A DNA stretch of 64,000 nt, from positions 656,229,717-656,293,716 of the forward strand of contig NC_090446.1 of NCBI RefSeq assembly GCF_031143425.1, written 5' to 3'. The stretch's first letter is position 1. Each line of letters opens with the position of its first letter. The notes under the pieces were generated by a model. That model had not been told where the DNA came from, did no database searches, and saw nothing but the letters and a program-made list of their open reading frames with translations. This document shows, piece after piece, positions 19,562 to 31,724 of this stretch. The stretch comes from Pleurodeles waltl (Eukaryota; Chordata; Amphibia; Caudata; Salamandridae). Both the position numbers and the translations under genes were made by a program.

Positions 19562-22459
19562 ATCTTGGGGGAATCGGTCCTGCTGTAGTTTTCCGTTGGA
19601 TAATCTGTATGCCAACTAGGCAGTCCATTCCCTTTATTTAGGTGCAGGTGGGACCAGAGACAAAAGTCCATCAGCGAACCACCATCCCGCCATAATTTTA
19701 CACCCAGGTCAATGGTGCCATAAGCAAAAGCGGATGGATGTGGGACCACAGAAAATTGTACTGCTGGGCCAATCATGATGTGCCTTCCCGCCAATATAAC
19801 TGTGGTGGCTAAGCCTCCACAACAGAGCGGGTAGAATCAAAGGCATATAAGGTTGAAACTTACCTCTTTTCGACTTTTCATTTTCCTTGCCCCCATGAAC
19901 CGAATCGTACAAGTCATACCTTTACTGCCGCTACTGGACCATGACGAAAATCAACCCCATCATCACCAAATCTAAATGTAAGTGACTCTTTTAATTGGAA
20001 ACAATGGAATTGTCTGTGTACATTAGCTCCGGACTAGTGCATTTAAAAAAAATACTTGCAAGCAATAGTACAATAATGGCCAATTCATATGTGTGTAATG
20101 TGGTAGTTTAAGAACTCTAAAGAAACAAACCTCTGTATTTTATTTACCTTTACCAATTTGGTACCAACTGCCTTCATGCTAATGGACACCTGCACAAAAA
20201 GGCACATTAATCCCAGATTCAAAATGTGTTCATACAGGTGTGTTTAATCATTTTCCCTCAACTACCAAATCAGATACATATACATTGCACATCATTGGTA
20301 CTACATGAATCTAATAAAATGTAGTAATTGCGCTACACAATGCAACACGTGGGTTAACAAGAAATGTACATTTAATGTCACCTTAATGTAAACTTAAAGC
20401 ATGTAATATATGTATTAATGTCCCATTTGCCTTTTTCTAGTGCATTTTCTGTAAATCATTAGATTTCATTAAACTCAAAAGTGTTTTTTTCATGTGTGGT
20501 GCATATGCATCCCTTATTAACACTTATCATTTTAAATAAACACACCTGTATTCACAAGTTACAAAAATATAAATATGTTTAATTTTGGTGTAAGTGTCCA
20601 TTTTCATGGTTAATGCTTGCACCAAAATTATCATGTCCATTACAACTGTTCATCACTAATGTATCCACTGTACACATCTGTAAAGAATGAAAACTGTGTT
20701 TGTTACTGTCATAAATTAAATTGAGTTAATGTTGTTCACATTTGCATTATCAGCATTGTCATCAATGAATTACTATTAATCTAAAATTAATGTCAGGACA
20801 AAGCTTGTGAAAATAAATGATAATTTATTCAATAAATGAGATACGTCTCCCAGCATCACTGAAGTAACAAAAAATAATAAGTATTGTTCATCATGTATGT
20901 GGCTACACAATTGCGGCTTCTTGCCCAGAACCTGCCTCCTAATGACACTGCCAAGGACAACCTCCTCAGAAAAGGGCATCTAGTGGCAGAGCAGGAACCT
21001 TAATGATCTTTCTAGGGAGGAGTGGGTTTGGGTTTCCTAAGGGTCAGTGACAGGTAGGAAGTAAAAGCGGTGGAGAAGGGATATAAGGGGTGGGAGTGGA
21101 TGAGGTTTGGTGGCTAGAGGGAGCTGGTGTCAGGAATCCCCAAGGTGCCTCCTGCATTATCTGTCAGCATCCCCAGAGACAAGGGTTAAATCATATCTCT
21201 GTTCTTGGTTAAACCTTCATGTTTTTAAGTAAACATAATGTGCTGTGTTACACAATTGGTTTTATTAATGCTTGTTTTACCAATGCTTGTTTGCTAATAT
21301 GAGCAGGTGTAGACATGAACTTCTAATTGGGTGTGGTGACTCATCTCAACTGATTTCCTGATTGGCTATAAATAGCAGAGTGAAGCATGCCTCCCTATTT
21401 GGCTTTGTTTTGCTTCCTGATCTCAGCATCTGACTTAGTAGTCCAGCCCCTGCTGTCATCCTCCTATTCAGGACTTTTGAGGCAATTCTTTTCTTCATTC
21501 CTGTACCAGCTGACACCAGCCATTCCTCCAGCATACCAGAAAGGACTGCAGCTAAGTGATTAGTAGTGGTCTTTGAGCGCCACGCTTTCCTAGAACAGCT
21601 GGTGTATTTCAAACCACGTATTTTGGCAGAGTGCTTATCTTGAAGAGACAAATGCATTTCTGAACATTCTACATTATTATTGTAGTTACTTGCCTAAAAG
21701 GCTCTAATTGTGAACTATACGGCATGTGCGTTGTTGTACGCTACTAGTTACTAACTACATGCCGTTTTTTCACCGTGGAATATAATGCATCCGGATATTA
21801 CCCGTTTGCTTTCTTTGTTTACTGCATTAATTTGAGCTATATTTTACCTTGATGACCTAATACACAATAGATATTTCTTTGAGGGTATTGTAACAACAAA
21901 TACTGTGAGGACTGTTGATGCATATGTAGCGAGTGTTAAGTGCAGGATATTCAATACAAGTTCTATTTAGTTATTTGTTATGCCATGTTTGTCTGGCTTC
22001 TAATGAGTTGTTACTTATTATTTTGTAGGGTTGTAGTCAAGAGAATATTTAAATACCTTTTGAAAGGCAAAGTCTTACTAGGTATTGAAGTCTCTGTGCA
22101 GATATTGAACTTTTTTTCTGGAAATAGATGCTTCTTTTGTAATTTTTCTGTTATTCTGTGGTGCACTCACACAAGTTTGTGTTAGCTTTAAATTCATTAT
22201 TGTTTTGTATTTGTTTGTAAGGTAAATCAGTTAAGGGTTTAATCTCTTCACCTGTTCACTTTTTGGGCTTTTAATTATTTGGGTTTTCAATATTCACATC
22301 CACATATATCCTACTTAGGTTATTTTCGGATGGCATTGAATGACTTTGAACAATATACAATATTGGTGCGATATCAATATCTATATAATTGCACAATAAT
22401 TCCTTTTTACCTTCTTCTGATTTAGACATACTGTGTGTCCTTTGGTGCTTTTAATACAT
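19562..22459. other. Unassigned interval
   Basis: AT-rich and without recognisable genes. It contains a promoter-like motif at 21,360-21,374 (listed) and a short inverted repeat around 21,719-21,766 (ACGGCATG / CATGCCGT). Parts are probably decayed retroelement. Confidence 0.3.
21360..21374 (+). promoter_or_regulatory. Possible retroelement promoter (GATTGG + TATAAATA)
   Basis: GATTGG at 21,360-21,365, an inverted CCAAT motif, lies directly before TATAAATA at 21,367-21,374. The GC-balanced segment that follows to 21,660 looks like the transcribed part of an LTR or repeat. This motif pair can occur by chance. Confidence 0.25.
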
Positions 22460-22533
22460 TTGCCCTAAAGAAGGTGGTTTGAAAAATTATGAATGTAACT
22501 GTAAGTTGAAACCACTGAAACGCGCGTCGGCGA
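22460..22533 (+). ncRNA. Hammerhead-ribozyme-like motif, Penelope-type
   Basis: Stem I TTGCC (22,460-22,464) pairs with GGCGA (22,529-22,533). The core CTAAAGA (22,465-22,471) matches CUGANGA except for G5 to A. Stem II is GGTGGTTT/AAACCACT with a loop of about 28 nt. GAAA lies at 22,517-22,520, self-complementary CGCGCG at 22,521-22,526, then the cleavage-site UC. PLE termini are known to carry minimal hammerheads with palindromic stem III. The G5 change should abolish cleavage, so this is read as a vestige. The surrounding 22,430-22,800 is probably a PLE end fragment. Confidence 0.5.
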
Positions 22534-23506
22534 TGAAGTACCAAACTTTGATTGTTATACAAGAAGATTAATTGAGGAGATGGAGTACCAAATTTGGATT
22601 GCTCTATAAGAAGTTCATTTGAGCTGATATAGGAGTTAAGAAATGCTGGCCTTCGAAGGATTCTAGAAAAATATAAACTTACAAAATATATGAAGACTTT
22701 GACACACACCTTGGAGTATTATAGGAAGTGGCAGAATATAAAGGCATAAGACTTTGGTGGACAACATATATCATTGCCACGTAAAGTGAAATGACATCCA
22801 TTTTTCTCCTTTGAGAACTATATTAGCTATTTAAATAATATCTGTGTTATAATTGATATATAGGTTGTTATACATGGTTTTGAGGTGTTTAAATTTGGTT
22901 GATCTGTGTTTACTGTGAGTTGATTTGTTCTATGTTGTGCTGATTGTTGTTAGTTAAAGTCTTTGTTGTTTTGTCGTCCCAAAGTTTGATTTTAGAGTGT
23001 ATGTTATTTGTTTTAAAAAAATATATTTTTTTAAATTATTTGAAATAAAATAAAATGTGATTCCTGTGTTTAAATTGTATAATAGAATGATTGTTGTGTT
23101 TTTTTGTGCATAAAATAGGAGAGTTGCTTTTGTAAATTATTGTTGTTGTTTCCCTGGGCCTCTTTCCTTATCATATCAGGGACCACTTTTGAAGCTTTCT
23201 AGTGTTAGTAATTGTGCCAACAGTTATTATTATCCAAGAAAAGTGCTGGAGCTTCCTGGTGTCCTTCTATCACTCCCGTGCCCATTTCAGAAAGAGAGAT
23301 TCAGTTTTCAAGGAAGTTGAGTGCACTAACTTTACTATCACTCTGTCAACAACGACCTGCCCCCGAAGATACAGGGTGCCTGGCTGGACCAGCAAGATGC
23401 AGCAGTGTTTTGTCTCTTTCTTTTCCTCTCCCCTTTTCTTTTTGGAACACCTGCTGCGGTTTCTGTGTCCACCAGTCAATTAATCAATCAAATAAATTTC
23501 TTAAGC

Positions 23507-23511
23507 GCGCT
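23507..23511. other. 5-bp target duplication GCGCT, left copy
   Basis: GCGCT immediately precedes the TG start of the LTR-like repeat and recurs at 25,695-25,699 directly after its terminal CA. The L2 sequence is contiguous across the insertion. Confidence 0.7.
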
Positions 23512-25694
23512 TGTGAGAGAACAGGGCTGATTGCAGAGGCCCCCTAACTTTTTGCCCCCATTTTCCACTTTTTGCTGGTGTTTTCCTGACTCTGATGGTG
23601 CCCTGGGTACTGCTAACCAGTCCCAGGGCCTGTGCTCTGTGTAAAATCAGTATGCTAATTAGGCTAATTATAATTAGCTAAGTCAACCTACCTATAAGTC
23701 CCTAGTATATGGTAGGGCATGTAGGTTTAGTGACCCTAGCATAGGTCTGCTGAGGTGCCCAGTGTCATTTTAAAGGCAGGCCTGCCTTGCTGGCTGCTTT
23801 TAAATTAAAGTTATATGAAAATTCGACTTTGGAATTAATAGTAGTTTCAAAGTCTTAAACTACCTTATTTTTACATATAAGTCACCCCTAAGGTGTGCCC
23901 TATGTGCCCCTAGGGCTGGGTGCCATGTAACTATAAGCAGGGACCTTATAAAAATAGTTTTATAAGCCCTGGTGAGGTAAACACAGCCACATTTGTTTTT
24001 ACCTCATTGTAGTGAATGGCCTCCATAGGCTAGAATGGGGAGACTTTATTTTAATTTTTAAAATCCCCTTAAGTAACAGATACCAGAGGTTTGGTATCAA
24101 ATTAATTGTTATAATAAATCCCACAACTTCCAGTTGTTGGATTTAATATAACTTGTTCAGGTAAAGAGTTTTAAACTTTAGCTGAAAAATTGCCAACTTC
24201 GGCCCTGCTGTGGTGTTGCTGCTGTGATCTGATTGGCCAGTCTCTGGCATCCTGGCCAGGCTGCCTTGATGAGGTGTACAGTGGCCTGGCTTCACACAAA
24301 GAGATGTGCCTGTGGGAGGAGATCTCCCCCAGCAGATGGTGAGGCAGGAAGGGGGAGGGCTGCCAAACTGGTCTTCAAAGGCAGAGAAGGACATTTGTAG
24401 CAACCCAGCAACACCCCCACATCCTGCAAACCCAGACAATTAGGTGCCCCTTGATTAAATGAGGAGAGGGCAAGAGAGGGGTGTGTTTAGGATTTTTAGT
24501 CACACCAGTGGGTGGGCTCAGCCAGATGTAACCTCCAAAAATCACTTTCAGCCATGATGGATTTTTGAGGAATGTTGCTCCCTGGGATTGATTTTTGCCA
24601 CAATTCCCAGGAAGTGGTCATCACAGGGGGAAGGACCCTGCAACTGATTTGAGAACCAGGACCCCCCTGTTTTTCACCCAGGAGCAGGGATAAAACTGGC
24701 AGGCCTGCACCCACACCTCAGATCCCTATCAGATTCCAACAAGGAAGAACTACAGGAGAAGAAGGACTGTCCTGCTGGACCCCTGACCTGCACCTGGACA
24801 CTGCACTCTGGAGGACTGCACCAGCTGCACACTTGGGCTTCACCACTAAAGGGACTTTACCTGTCTTCTACTGCTTCAAGAAGGGACTCCCTGTTTGCTA
24901 CAGGTACAAAGGAGCTGCTCAGAGTCCCCTGCATCGAGTCCTGCAAGCAGAGCCCAGCTGACCAGCGTCCAGTGGCCATTTTAGTATTCTGACTAGGTGC
25001 ATTCTGAGAATTGTCGTCCCAACTCCCAAGGAGCAACTCAGTGCTTCTGGAACCTTGGATCAAGTTGTGGACACTTCAAGGACACAAAAAGGACCTCTGG
25101 AAGAAGATCCAGAAGTTTGGAGACATTTGGAGCAACTCCATAAATTGAAGAGGTGCATTGTAGGAGTTGTAATCCCAGACCCCAAGAGGCATACCAGATC
25201 CTCTGAACCCTTGGCTGGTGCTGTGGACCACTCTCCTGAGTCAAACACTTCTGAAGGTAAGTGTGACAGTGTTACCTCGTGGGTGGCCTGAACTCTGGAC
25301 TTTGTTCCTTTCCAGTGCGACCTTTTTTAACCATTTGAGCGTTGGTTGCTTCTATGCGCTAGAAAGCATTAATTCTTTAAAAATTCATATCTCCGGTTCC
25401 CCTTGTCTGATTTTATTTGTTTTGGTGTCATTTTAAAGATACAAATATTATCTATTGTTATAAATTGATTTTAGATTTTTAAACTGTTTCCTGTGTTTTA
25501 TTTAATTACTGTTTTGTTATAATTGAATGCTTTACACTCTGACTCCTAAGTTAAGCCTTGTCGCTCGTTGCCAAGCTACCAAGGGTTGAGCTGGGTTTAA
25601 TTTACTGAGACCTAACTGGACCTAAGTGGAGGTTAGTGGTCTATTGCTAAGTGTAGGTACTTACCTGCTCTTATCAATAACCCATTTTCCAACA
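23512..25694 (+). mobile_element. Complete LTR-like repeat, 2,183 bp, probable solo LTR
   Basis: It begins TGTGAGAG and ends TTCCAACA, with a 5-bp GCGCT duplication on each side. TG...CA ends and a 5-bp duplication are LTR-retrotransposon hallmarks. No internal gag/pol region is present, so a solo LTR or a terminal-repeat-only derivative is the simplest reading. It shares landmarks with the other family members (TAAGTCCCTAGTATATGG, CACCCCTAAGGTGTGCCC, TTAAGCCTTGTCGCTCGTTGCC, GCCAAGCTACCA). The length is unusually large for an LTR. Confidence 0.6.
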
Positions 25695-25744
25695 GCGCTA
25701 CTCACCCGGTAGGGTCTCAAGGCGCTTTGAGGGGGGGGGGGCGG

Positions 25745-27360
25745 TTACTGCTCGAAAATCCATGTTTCAGGTGCTTTCTGAAGGTTAGGAGGTCCTGGCT
25801 GGGTCTTGCGTAGGTTGGTGGGAAGGGAGTTCCAGGTCTTGGCGGCGAGGTGGGAGAAGGATCTGCCGCCGGAGGTGAAGCGGTAGATGCAGGGGACTGT
25901 AGCGAGGGTGAGGTCGGCGGAGCAGAGCTGTCGAGTTGGTATGTGGAAGTTGACTCGTCCGTTGAGGTAGGCCGGTCCAGTGTCGTGGAGGGCTTTGTGA
26001 ACATGGACAAGGATTTTGAAAATTATCCTTTGGTTGATGGGCAGCCAGAGTAGGGATCTTAGGTGGGTGGATATGTGTTTGTGGCGAAGGAGGTTGAGGA
26101 TGAGGCATGTGGCTGCGTTCTGGATTCGCTGGAGTTTTCTTTGAAGTTTCGCAGTGGTCCCTGCGTAGAGGGCATTGCCGTAGTCCAGTCTGCTGCTTAT
26201 GAGGGCGTGTGTGACTGTTCTTCTTGTTTCTAAAGGAATCCATTTGAAAGTTCTGTGTAGCATGCAAAGGGTGTTGAAGCAGGAGGATGATATGGCGTTG
26301 ATTTGCTGGGTCATGGAGGGAGATGAGTCCAGCATGGTGCCAAGGTTGCGTGCATGGGTGGTGGGTGTTGGGGGTGGTCCGAGGGTGGTGGGCTGCCTTG
26401 TTGGGGCCAAAGATGATGATCTCTGTTTTGTCTGAGTTCAATTTGAGGTGGCTTGCTGTCATCCAGTTGGCGATGTTGAGGAGACTGGCGTGCAGGTTAT
26501 TCTTGGCGGTAGCTGGGTTCCTAGTGAGGGAGATGTTGAGCTGGGTGTGGTCAGCGTATGAAATTATGGTGATGCCGTAGGGGCGGAGGATGTTGGCGAG
26601 AGGAGCCATGTGGATGTTGAAGAGGGTGGGGCTGAGGTAGGATCCTTGGGGGACCCCACAGATGATCTTGGTGGCTGTAGACCGGAAAGGAGGGAGGCAA
26701 ACTCTTTGGGTTCTTTCGGAGAGGAAGGAGGTGAGCCAGTCCAGGGCTTTGTGGCAAATTCTGGTATCGAAAAGGCATGCACGGAGGGTTTGTCAGTGTC
26801 AAAAGCTGCAGAGAGGTCTAGGAGGATGAGGGTGACGGTCTCGCTCTTGCCCAATCTGGTCCTGATGTCATCTGTGCAGGCGATGAGGGCAGTCTCAGTG
26901 CTGTGGTTCTTGTGGAATCCAGACTGGGAGATGTCAAGTATGTTGTTGTCAGCGTATGAAATGATGGTGATGCCGTAGGGGCGGAGGATGTTGGCGAGAG
27001 GAGCCATGTGGATGTTGAAGAGGGTAGGGCTGAGGTAGGATCCTTGGGGGACCCCACAGATGATCTTGGTGGCTGTAGACCGGAAAGGAGGGAGGCAAAC
27101 TCTTTGGGTTCTTTCGGAGAGGAAGGAGGTGAGCCAGTCCAGGGCTTTGTGGCAAATTCTGGTATCGAAAAGGCATGCACGGAGGGTTTGTCAGTGTCAA
27201 AAGCTGTAGAGAGGTCTAGGAGGATGAGGGCGACCGTCTCGCCCTTGCCCAATCTGGTCCTGATGTCATCTGTGCAGGCGATGAGGGCAGTCTCAGTGCT
27301 GTGGTTCTTGCGGAATCCAGACTGGGAGATGTCAAGTATGTTGTTGTCTTCTAGGAAGAG
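25745..27360 (-). pseudogene. L2 reverse transcriptase/C-terminal region, rearranged
   Basis: Minus-strand frames give, from 3' to 5', the L2 C-terminal part (SSRLDYGNALYAG, LLWLPINQRIIFKILVH, AAKTWNSLPTNL, about 26,410-25,745), the RT motif C equivalent (SYADHTQLNISL near 26,550) and motif A (LILLDLSAAFDT). A 398-bp tandem duplication (26,553-26,950 and 26,951-27,348) joins the YAD of motif C directly to upstream RT sequence (NNILDISQSGF), and a frameshift follows FDT in both copies. The product would be non-functional. Confidence 0.8.
26553..27348. repeat. 398-bp direct tandem duplication inside L2
   Basis: AGCGTATGAAAT starts at 26,553 and again at 26,951; both copies end at TGTTGTTGTC (26,950 and 27,348). 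I count about seven single-base differences and no indels between the copies, roughly 98 percent identity. The frameshift in the RT is shared and so predates the duplication. Confidence 0.9.
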
Positions 27361-27439
27361 AGACAGTTGTACATTTAACAGGAAGTGCCAAGAGGTGTTC
27401 CAGGAGGTAGAGAGCATACCATCGCCCCTGCTGACATCC

Positions 27440-28095
27440 TTCTTTTCAGGTGAGTGGCCCCGTCTCGACAGCTGGATTGGGTTTGTGTGTGTCTGCTTTG
27501 CAGGTGGATGTGGGTCTGATGTATGAGGTGTATGTTTGGGTGTGTGCCTCTTTGAAGGTGCGTATTGTTTGGGTGAGTGCATGTGTTTGCATTGTGTGGA
27601 TGTTGGTGTGTGTTTGCTTTTTTGTGAGTGTGTTTGGATGAGTGTGTTGTTGAGGTGGTTGGTGTGGTTGTGGTGTCTGTATGTGTTGGGTTGTGATGTA
27701 CGTGTATCTGGGCGTTTTGTACTCTAGTGATTGTGAGCATATGGGCTTGGTGGATGGTGTTTTGCATGTGGGTGTGTGTCTGTGACTGTGTGTGTCTTGA
27801 TGAGTGGGATGTTGAGGTGGAAATGGTGGTGCTTGTGGGAGTGATGCTGGTTGTAGGTGTCATGGTGGTTGTGGTTTTGGTGGTGGTGCATGTGGTTGCA
27901 AATGTGGTGGTTGTGGTTCTGGTGATGGTGCTTGTGGGTGTGGGTGTGGTGGTTGTGGTGGTTGTTGTTTTGCCAGTGTGTGTAGTGTCAGTAGTGTTTG
28001 TCTGTTGGATTGGTGTATGTTTGTGTTTCTTGGTGTGTTTGTGTTTATGTGTGGGTATGCTGCTTTTGTCTGTTGGAGTGGGTGCGTGCAAGAAA
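27440..28095. repeat. TG-rich low-complexity tract
   Basis: Long runs of GTGTGTTTG, GGTGGTTGTGG and related motifs. The predicted Thr/His-rich minus-strand and Val/Cys-rich plus-strand ORFs here are by-products. On the minus strand it follows the Myb-like Harbinger gene and may be its decayed 3' region. Confidence 0.6.
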
Positions 28096-28099
28096 GTGA

Positions 28100-30030
28100 G
28101 TGTGCTTGGGCAGATTGGGGTGCTGAGGTCAGTGTAGAGGCTATTTTCGCTAGTGATCTCTGCATGCCAGACATCGAACTCTGAATAGCATCCAGGAGTG
28201 CAACCAGCTGTATTTGGGAACTGAGCACCTGGATGGCATTCACAATCCCTGTCTGGCTTACAGTGATGCTGCGTAAGAGGTCAATAGCCCTTTCACTCAG
28301 TGCAGCTGAGGAGACAGGGGCAGGGGAGGAGGTGCCTGCAGCAAAGGAGACCCTAGCCCTTCTGGGGGTTGGGTTTGGCCAACTAGTGGGAAAGCAAGAG
28401 GAAGGGTGGAGAAATTAATCTTGGTGGTGGACAAGGATGCAGATGGAACTGGTCCTGTATGGTCCACCACAACTAGGGACTGCTTGCTTGGGGAGGCCTC
28501 CGAAGATGATGATGAGCTGGTGGCCTTCATGCCAGTCCTCTCACCCTCCATACTACTGTGTTAGTCAGATTGTTTTTCCATCTGACACACAGTGGCCAGA
28601 TGCTTCCCCACCTTCCTGGCCAATATCTCCTTTGCCTGCTCCTGAAGATGCTGAAAAGACACATACAACATTTTCATTCTATCTGTCCAAATCAAATGGT
28701 TCAAAATGTTATTTTATAAAACATTTCCTAACTTAAAAATTTCACCAGCTTAACCCATGTATGTAGGACACATTTTATGGTCCCCTTTACTCACAGTTTT
28801 TTTTTAAATATAATCATTAGTCCCATTTAATTTTAAATCATTTCCCTTAAATACTTCCAACTTCTCATGGAAATGTTGAACACCTCTGAATGGTACAGAC
28901 TGTATGTTTTGAATAGTAAACTCATGTCATAAAAATAAATATTTAGCACAAAACCTTTATACCATGTACATTGTCCATCTGAAAAAGTCCCCTTTGATAA
29001 CGCTTTTGCTTCAACATTTATTTATCATGTGGACATACTAAAGGACACAAAAATGTTGTTTACAGTACGTGATACTCTGTCACAAATGTGTACACTTTCC
29101 TGTCTGTTTTAATTAATAATGTTTGCCTACTAATTTCATGTTTGTTGAAATAGACTGGCTTAAATGCACATTTGTGAAGGACTAAGGCTTCATGCCAATC
29201 TGCAACTGTAACCATGAATTGACTTGAATTTTGCAGTGAAACCATATTGCTGAAATGTTTTTGCTAAGAAATGTTGCCATTGTTCTCATGTTCCTAGTCA
29301 TTTTGGATCAAATGCTCAATGCATTTTGGTCATTAAACCAACTCACCAATGTGAAGTCAGAAACATCCACAGTATCATAAGTGCATTGTATGCAATTTCA
29401 CCTGTATTAGGACCAATATAACCTCCTCACAATTGTGATGGAGCACCACACCTGACCGAATCATCAATTGTGGCCTGTTTAGTACAACTGTCTTTCATAA
29501 CATAAGCAAAATCCAGGAACCTCTTTTTTCTTAGGCAGGCATGTGTCTGCTCAAAACAGTCCTTTAGTAGTGATAATAAATCTAGTGGCAACCTTTCACA
29601 CAACTCAATACACAAAAACATCATAATAACCTTGTGCCAAACTTACACCTTCAAGAACTCTTCTTGTGAGTTGGAAGTGTGGCGACCTTTATGTTGATGT
29701 CAGAAATTATTGCTGTAGCAGACAGTTGCTAACTAACAATAGGAACGTAATTTTTTTTTACCCCCTTGATGCTACTGTCGGGCTCTCAACTGCCCATCAA
29801 AGTCTGGATAGGCCACCACAGGTTTGGAGGCCAGGGGGGTAGGGGGACAAGGTGCAGTGCACGTGCTTCCTATGTTGGGAGAACTGGCCAAGCTGAACTT
29901 TTGATGACTTTTGGGTCCAGCATTGTACGTACTCCAATCTCCTGCGGCAATGGATGCTGGACCGCTTGTAGACTTCCAGGGTCCACATCTTCTTCTGATG
30001 GCCATCCATACTGCCTTTTTCTGATGACTT
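28100..30030 (-). pseudogene. Decayed Harbinger Myb/SANT-like partner gene
   Basis: On the minus strand, 30,010-29,770 yields pieces of a Myb/SANT-like DNA-binding region (YKRSSIHCRRRLEYVQCWT, then a LGQFSQHRK segment and a DGQLRARQ end). After an intron-like gap a second piece starts at 28,650 behind a TTTTCAG acceptor (HLQEQAKEILARKVGKHLAT), continues through a Ser/Pro-rich stretch and reaches a C-terminal helical part (QIQLVALLDAIQSSMSGMQR). In PIF/Harbinger elements this partner brings the transposase to the nucleus and to the element ends. Stops and frameshifts make the copy non-functional. Assignment rests on pattern recall, not a search. Confidence 0.5.
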
Positions 30031-30154
30031 GTATGGATACGAAAAAAGAAAAAAAAGAGTTTTGTGAGGTTTTGTTTGTCTGTATTGCTGTAGCACACTT
30101 TTGTAAAATCTATCACAAGCATTTCAAAAAAATTAGTGCAGGATATTTTCAATA

Positions 30155-31720
30155 ATGTACTATTTCCTAGGAAATACTAATCTGTAGTGACATATTGAGT
30201 ACCCTCATCACTTTTATTATCCTCATTTTACACATCCAGACCAGAAACATCATCTAGACAGGGGGTCTCAAACATTTCCTGTAGTGACAGCTACTTCTGA
30301 TCAGTACATATCACTGTATGCTACGGAGGGCTAAACAACTTGTGCATTGTTAGCACACAACCACACCCAGCTTAATTGGTTTAATGTCTAATGTTTTTAG
30401 GCCAGATACTATGGTTAGAACCACATACTATGATTAAGGGCAGTATGGAAGGGTAGCCATGTGTGTCAGTGAGAGCACGGCATTTGTTGATGTATGAACA
30501 AGTGTGTGTGTAGAAATGGGACATATGTGGCACCGTTATATGTATACTACATACAGATACTCATTACTCAGACAATGGGATCACTTTTAAGTGCAATTTA
30601 GATTTCTCTAATTTCTTCACATGGCTGTAATTTTCAATGATACTTATGACACATTGTCAACTGGCCACCGGAAATAAGGAGCATGCACTTTGTAAATGGT
30701 AAATAATGAATTGTGAGTTCACTGAAATGAAAAGTCACCTTATTCATTAATTCATTTTTGATTTCAATTTACAAACTTTTAAAAACATCCTTAAGCATCA
30801 TTTTGATCACAGACAAATTATACAAAAAGGGTAATTGAACCTGTGTTAGTAAAACAAGTTAGTTAGAAATACATGTTTCATTCAAACATGTACCTGTTTC
30901 TCTGGGTTCCCATACAGCTGGTTTTACAGGGACAAGATCTCTATTGTTAGCAGTTCTAACTCCTCAGCTGGGAAGATAGGGGCCCTGTCACCTGCATTGC
31001 CCGGTATCGTGGCTCCCAGAAGTCAATAATAGCTGCAAAAGCAGAGGAGGTGTTGTTGGCTGCAGTGTAAGGAGGCAAGTGAGCTTATTTTGTAATACTG
31101 TGGACATGTACATGATGTTCACGATCATCAGTGGAGATGGGCATTACCGTTGGCTTTTGTATGTTGCTGTCACACATGTTAGCCTATGGCTGTGTCCATC
31201 GTGTAGTGTTACATCTACTACATGGTAAACTTCTGCCAATAGCTGTTGGGTTGCAAATGTCCTGAAGGCAAGGTCTGGCAGCCGCCTCCTGAGAATGTGA
31301 ATCAGTGTATTTTTAAATGTTAAGTGTGTCACCACCACTTAAAATGTTAGCTAGTTTGTTTACACGACAAAATGCTAAATTACTGTTTTTTGATAAAACC
31401 TAAAACAGATAATGTAGTGCATCACTTTGTTTAAATGTCATAGTGATGTGGTTTATTTTATTCTTCCATTGATGGAATTTTATAAACAAAAACAAAAAAA
31501 TAATAATTATGTGTAAATAATACATTTAAAAAGTATTATTTACACATTATTTTTTGAAAATATCAGACGTAAAAAATGATTTATCTAAGTTATATCACTA
31601 AAAATAATGTGTACATACAGTATATGTAGAAAATAGGACATTTTACAAAGACATGAGGTGTGCTTATCATCAAAGTACTGTTTGCCCATTTAAAGTGATA
31701 TTTCTCTTTATTTTTTAATG
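30155..31720. other. Unassigned interval between Harbinger genes
   Basis: AT-rich, with no readable gene. It probably lies within the decayed Harbinger element, between its divergently oriented genes. Confidence 0.35.
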
Positions 31721-31724
31721 CAGA

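Larger units (their letters stand above)
23475..27390 (-). mobile_element. Second L2-type LINE, 5'-truncated and interrupted
   Basis: The L2 3' tail (AATCAATCAA then TTAAGCGCGCT, 23,475-23,511) is separated from the rest of the element (GCGCTACTCACCCGGTAGGG onward, 25,695-27,390) by the LTR-like repeat at 23,512-25,694. The coding part runs on the minus strand up to about 27,390, where the element is 5' truncated in the RT. It is more decayed than the L2 at 14,900. Confidence 0.75.

Noticed and set aside
27375..28137. Thr/His-rich and Val/Cys-rich long ORFs
   Set aside because: Translation of a TG/CA low-complexity tract.
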